Source: Paragonimus skrjabini miyazakii (lineage: Eukaryota > Platyhelminthes > Trematoda > Plagiorchiida > Troglotrematidae). From it: a stretch of 64,000 bases of DNA. Under the pieces are notes generated by a model that searched no databases, was not told where the DNA came from, and worked only from the letters and a program-made list of their open reading frames with translations. The DNA is taken from the NCBI GenBank assembly GCA_014338405.1, contig JTDE01001017.1, positions 1 through 64,000 of the forward strand, given 5' to 3'. Below, piece by piece: positions 60,301-64,000 of this stretch (the stretch's first letter is position 1; every line of letters begins with the position of its first letter). Made by a program: the position numbers and the translations under genes.

Positions 60301-60511
60301 ACGAAGGTATCTACCAAAATTTCATGTGTGGTTTCGCTTTCACATATTAACAGTATATCAAATAATGTGTAATCGTAGGTACTAGTGGCACAGTAATAAA
60401 GTCATTCAAACAATCACTGAAATCCCTTGAAACGGGACGGATCCTATTACTTATCCTCAAGACGACATATCGTGTTACGCTTCATGAATGTCTCATTGGT
60501 TACTGTGCATC
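57376..60511. other. Stretch without recognised genes
   Basis: No supported coding or RNA feature. A box B-like GAGTTCAAAACCGG on the minus strand near 58445-58458 may mark another worn SINE head. Confidence 0.45.
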
Positions 60512-62205
60512 GTCAGCTATTGCATTCCAGACGGCCCTCTGTCAGAAGCAGAAGTGGTCCTAGAACTCAAGTTATTGAAGCGTAATAAGGCTCCTGGTCC
60601 AGACCTCCTCTCTCCTCTTTTCAAGGATGGCGGGGAGAGGTTGATATCAGAATTGACAAAATTCCTCCAGACGATCTGGGAGACTGAAGATGTACCTCGT
60701 GATTGATGCCTATCAACAGTCATTCCCGTTTTCAGAAAGGGGGCCCGAATTCTATGTGACAACCACAGGGGCATCAGTTTGGTGTCTGTTGCGTCCAAGT
60801 TACTCACTGACCTCATTTCGCATCGGTTGACTAAGCCCAGAGGAAGTCATACGTGAAGAACAGGGAGGATCTTGATCCTGATCGAGAGTGCGTTGATCAT
60901 ACTTTTACCTTGCGACGGATCTTGGAACATAGGTTCTCTTATAGGCAGCCGACAATCGTGGTCCTTTTGGACCTGAAGGCTGCTTTCGATTCAGTTGCTC
61001 GTAACGTTCTCTGGAGTTGTCTTCTGTGCAAGGGAGTACCAGAGAACTACGTGAATCTGGTGAGATGACTGTATGCCCACTCTGCAAGCGGGGTGAGAGT
61101 TTATGGACAACCGTCTCGAGCGTTCATCACTTCTAGTGGTGTTCGTCAGGCGTGTCCGATTTCTCCCTTTCTGTTCAATTTTGTCATGGACGACATTGTA
61201 GAACGTGTGTTTGAGCAGTCCAGTGAAGTTGGTGTTAAGCTTCTCCCTGACTCTAGATTGACCGATCTGGAGTACGCGGACGACATTGTCTTACCTAGCC
61301 CCTCTGCCGAAGACATACAGACTATGCTGAACAAGGTGAGCGACCGAGCTGGTTTGTATGGAATGCGCCTCGCACCTTCAAAGCGCAAAGTGCTGCTTTA
61401 CGACTGAGGCATTTCCACTCCTACTTTCTTCATTGCAGGTAATCCGCTTGAGAATGTGGACTGTTTCACATACTTGGGTAGCATTATCTCGTCAGCCTGA
61501 GTTGCCTTTGCCAAACGGCGTCATCTGTGACGTCGAAAAGACGTTAGGTTGTCGTTGACAGGAAGAGTATATAATGTCTGTGTGCGTTCCATTTTGCTGT
61601 ATGGTTCGGAAACGTGGTCTGTTCGCAAGGAAGATGTCAACAGGCTTGCTGTGTTTGACCATCGCTGTCTCCGCCAAATAGGCCATATTATATGGACTGA
61701 TCACGTGAGCAATGTGGCAGTTCGCCGACGCGTATTCCGGAACGCTCTGGATGCGCGATCAATTGGTTGACTACTCACAGTGCCTAGTTTGCTATGGTTA
61801 GGTCACGTACTTCGTATGTCATCTGATCGTTTATCGTACCGGGCATTGTATGCTGAAGCCACCAACAGTTGGGTGAAACCACATAGTGGTCAAGCAACCA
61901 CGTGGTCACGAAATATGAAGACCCTGACTGTTCCATTGAGCAAAGTGGGTATGTGTCGCCTGCCTGGATGGGGCCATCGTGATAATTCAAATCGCTATTT
62001 AGAGACGCTATCCGAGATGGCGATGTATCGCAGTGGATGACATACCTGTATCCATACCATTTCTAGTTTTTCCGCTTAGTCTACTTTTAATAATGTTCAG
62101 CCTTATTGATGTTTTCTTCTAGCATATTCCACATCATTGTTGAGATGAGCGGCGGCCGGAGCCACAGTACCCTTCGGTCAGGCTCATGGCTACTGTAATG
62201 ATTAT
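60512..62205 (+). mobile_element. RTE copy, near twin of 39330-41213
   Basis: Begins at GTCAGCTATTGCATTCCAGACGG and runs in step with the other copy at a constant offset of 20,994 bp across RT and C-terminus. It shows LLKRNKAPGPDLL, IVVLLDLKAAFDSVARN, FLFNFVMDDIVERVF, YADD (61273-61284) and LPGWGHRD. It carries the same TGA stops (61066, 61405, 61498, 61528, 61768) and the same internal deletion, plus its own changes such as a 2-nt difference near 60852 and a stop at 60704. The tail is GTAATGATTATGATGAC. Dead copy. It is truncated further 3' than its twin, so it has a different 5' end. Confidence 0.92.
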
Positions 62206-62399
62206 GATGACTATATATCCTTGTACCGTTTCCTCGGCAGACACTCTGAAACCTAAAAGCTTATGGACTGGAACGTTTTCGACTACCGCCTAAACTGTTC
62301 AATGCAACCGATTTAGATAATTTTCCTCACTTCACTAATGCTGTCTGTCTGGCCCTGATAACCGGGACGGCTCACCATTTTCACTTCTGTTTTTCTGTA
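62206..62399. other. Short unassigned stretch
   Basis: Nothing recognised between the tail of one RTE and the probable leader of the next; the border at 62400 is a guess. Confidence 0.3.
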
Positions 62400-64000
62400 A
62401 TTGATCTCTCGAGCACATCGCTTACGAAATACATCAGACACATTCATGCACTGCAGTTTATCCGTTACAACGAGACGACCTTGACGCGGTGTGACGGCTT
62501 GCGCATCTCGATGACCTGTTGGGCCAAACCGGACGGTGTGGCCACCACACCGATAGAGTCACTCATGCCAGGCAGGCCAATAGGTAGAGGTCTGACAAAC
62601 CAGTCTCCTGGTCCTCCAGGTTGTTGGTTGGAAGAAGGTTGGCATCTTTTTCCGAAAAATGTACCAGTTCTGGTATATTACCACCCACCGACTGCCTTGC
62701 AGTATAGGCTTTCGAGTCAAAGGCTTTGGTTGAGAGCCCTAATCGTTCTCCTGTTTAGCTTTGGGCCCCCTGGCAGTATCTCGGCCCACACACAACCATG
62801 AATAGTCACAACACCATTAATTCCATACTGCATCGGCCGTCTCGCAGTATAAATCGGGTTGCCCTTTCCGTAGATAGGCGAACACATGCTACTACTGACC
62901 TCTCCCCCACTGTCCCATCAAATGTCGTTCTCAGGCCCCTCCCAACCTCTATTTCTGATAGTTACTCCACAGGTCCCACAACAGATGTAGCTAACCGTGA
63001 TAACACTGAGCCGATAAGTTCCGTCTCTTGCTAATTAACTCCAGGCCTCCCTCGTCCCTTGCTTAGACCTAGAATGCAAATTAATATAGGTGCCTTCAAC
63101 GTTCACACTTTAAAACAGATAGGTCAACAGGTCGCTCTTGCACGAACGTTAGACTCGTTGCATATCGATGTCTGCTGTATCTCGGATATTAGAATCCAGG
63201 ATAGTAGTCAGTGTATGGAACTAACAGCACCCGCACTATCTACCCGATACTGGTTACACACTTCGGGTGACCCCATAGCCGCTGTTACAGGTCAGGCTGG
63301 AGTAGGTATAGTTCTTAGCACGACGGCCACAGCCTCATAGATTGATTGGATTCCTGTTGAAAGTAGACTTTGTGTGGTCCGCTTGGCAGGTTCTGTTAAG
63401 GGCAGTTCTAGACGCAAGACTTTCAGGAGTTTATTCATAGTGTCTGCTCACGCTCCTACTGACTGTAATGACGTTGGCGTCAAAGACGCGTTTCATTCTG
63501 ATCTAGTATTTCTCCTTCGGTCGACATGTGGCTCTGATTTAGTCGTTCTGGCGGAAGATATGAATGCCCAGGTCGGCCGCCTTGGTGAGGCCGAATCTCG
63601 TTTAGGTGGCAGGTTTGAAATAATATCACACCGATAAGATTATGGCGGGCGATTGTTATAGCTGTGCGCTAAGTATAAGCTATTTTTAGGCAGCACTAGT
63701 TTTAGGCATCATGCACGTCATTACTATAATTGGCGCCCGCCTTCTCCTAATCAGGCCTGATCTCAGGTAGACCACATAGCTGCTAGTTATCGGTGGCGTG
63801 ATTCCATTCAAGACTGTCGTTCTTATTGGAACACATATTTGGATTCGGAGCATGCGTTGGTACGTTGTCGTTTTGTTCTTACTTTTGCTGGGCAACCACC
63901 CCACCGACAGCAACGATTAGCTGTTGATAAATTGTTTTTGCCGTCGGCAAACTCTAAGCTGATCGGTGCTACTGGTCCCAGGCGACCGTCTGTCAGTGAA
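62400..64000 (+). mobile_element. RTE element, 5' leader and endonuclease, running off the window
   Basis: About 62400-62797 looks like a fluke RTE leader (CTCCTGGTCCTCCAGGTTG near 62604). A short Ser/Arg-rich frame without known domain follows (62798-63034). The apurinic-type endonuclease starts near 63065 and continues past the window end. This is the only copy here that keeps the 5' half, so the full element probably continues to the right. It has in-frame stops at 63338 and 63635, and later frame damage, so it is not functional. Confidence 0.8.
63059..64000 (+). pseudogene. RTE apurinic-like endonuclease domain, broken
   Basis: It would nick target DNA to prime reverse transcription. The order of motifs fits the exonuclease III-like fold: NIGAFNVHTL (first strand and Asn), DVCCISDIRIQD, GVGIVLS, DWIPVESRLC, SLFIVSAHAPTD, LVVLAEDMNAQVGRLG, then after a stop QVDHIA, DCRSFWNTYLDSEHALVRCR. 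Two catalytic positions are changed: the Glu of the usual SETR motif is Asp (SDIR), and the Asp of the closing SDH motif is Glu (SEH). The Asp-x-Asn (DMN) is kept. A TAG at 63338-63340 and a TAA at 63635-63637 interrupt the frame. Confidence 0.8.

Noticed and set aside
62481..62801. 106-codon frame before the RTE endonuclease
   Set aside because: It lies in the leader region of the element and has no domain; I treat it as leader.

Overview
This window looks like a piece of a digenean trematode (fluke) nuclear genome. The reasons are a multi-exon C2H2 zinc-finger gene with very long introns, a dense load of 5'-truncated RTE-clade non-LTR retrotransposons whose protein signatures are typical of flukes, a broken Ty3/Gypsy element, a Penelope-type fragment and tRNA-derived SINEs. 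I cannot name the species. There are no bacterial-style operons, CRISPR arrays or intact RNA genes.

The only host gene I can support is on the + strand. It has five coding exons (7835-8344, 11519-11625, 14000-14400, 44497-45038, 50412-50993) whose phases join without a break into 714 codons. Exons 1-3 encode three adjacent C2H2 fingers, exon 4 a fourth isolated finger, and exon 5 a Ser/Pro-rich tail. The finger layout resembles the ZNF541/TRERF1 group of chromatin-associated regulators. Both ends of the gene probably lie outside the window: no start exon or stop exon is certain, and the ELM2/SANT domains expected of that group are not seen. Intron 3 is about 30 kb and holds most of the repeats.

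Layout: 1-5115 is a repeat cluster (RTE 3' end, reverse-strand Gypsy remnant, an older RTE split by a younger RTE with a 13-bp target-site duplication, another RTE 3' end). 5116-14429 holds exons 1-3, with an RTE remnant in intron 2. 14430-44496 is intron 3. It contains a reverse RTE (15372-16740), an RTE remnant (20487-20940), a 3.46-kb directly repeated block around a 100-N gap that is probably an assembly duplication (22955-29607), more RTEs (29163-31990), a diverged tandem pair (36516-37612), an RTE bounded by an 11-bp target-site duplication (39330-41213) and an RTE remnant (42665-43020). 44497-50993 holds exons 4-5, with a SINE and a Penelope GIY-YIG fragment between them. 51240-64000 has RTE copies, two more full SINEs and a partial one, a near twin of the 39330 RTE (60512-62205), and the 5' leader and endonuclease domain of a further RTE that runs off the window end.

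Most notable are the nested RTE insertion, a hairpin at the RTE 3' end that stays paired while its bases change, two RTE copies 21 kb apart sharing five stop codons and an internal deletion, a 329-bp identical tract between inverted RTEs, and a tRNA-derived SINE family.
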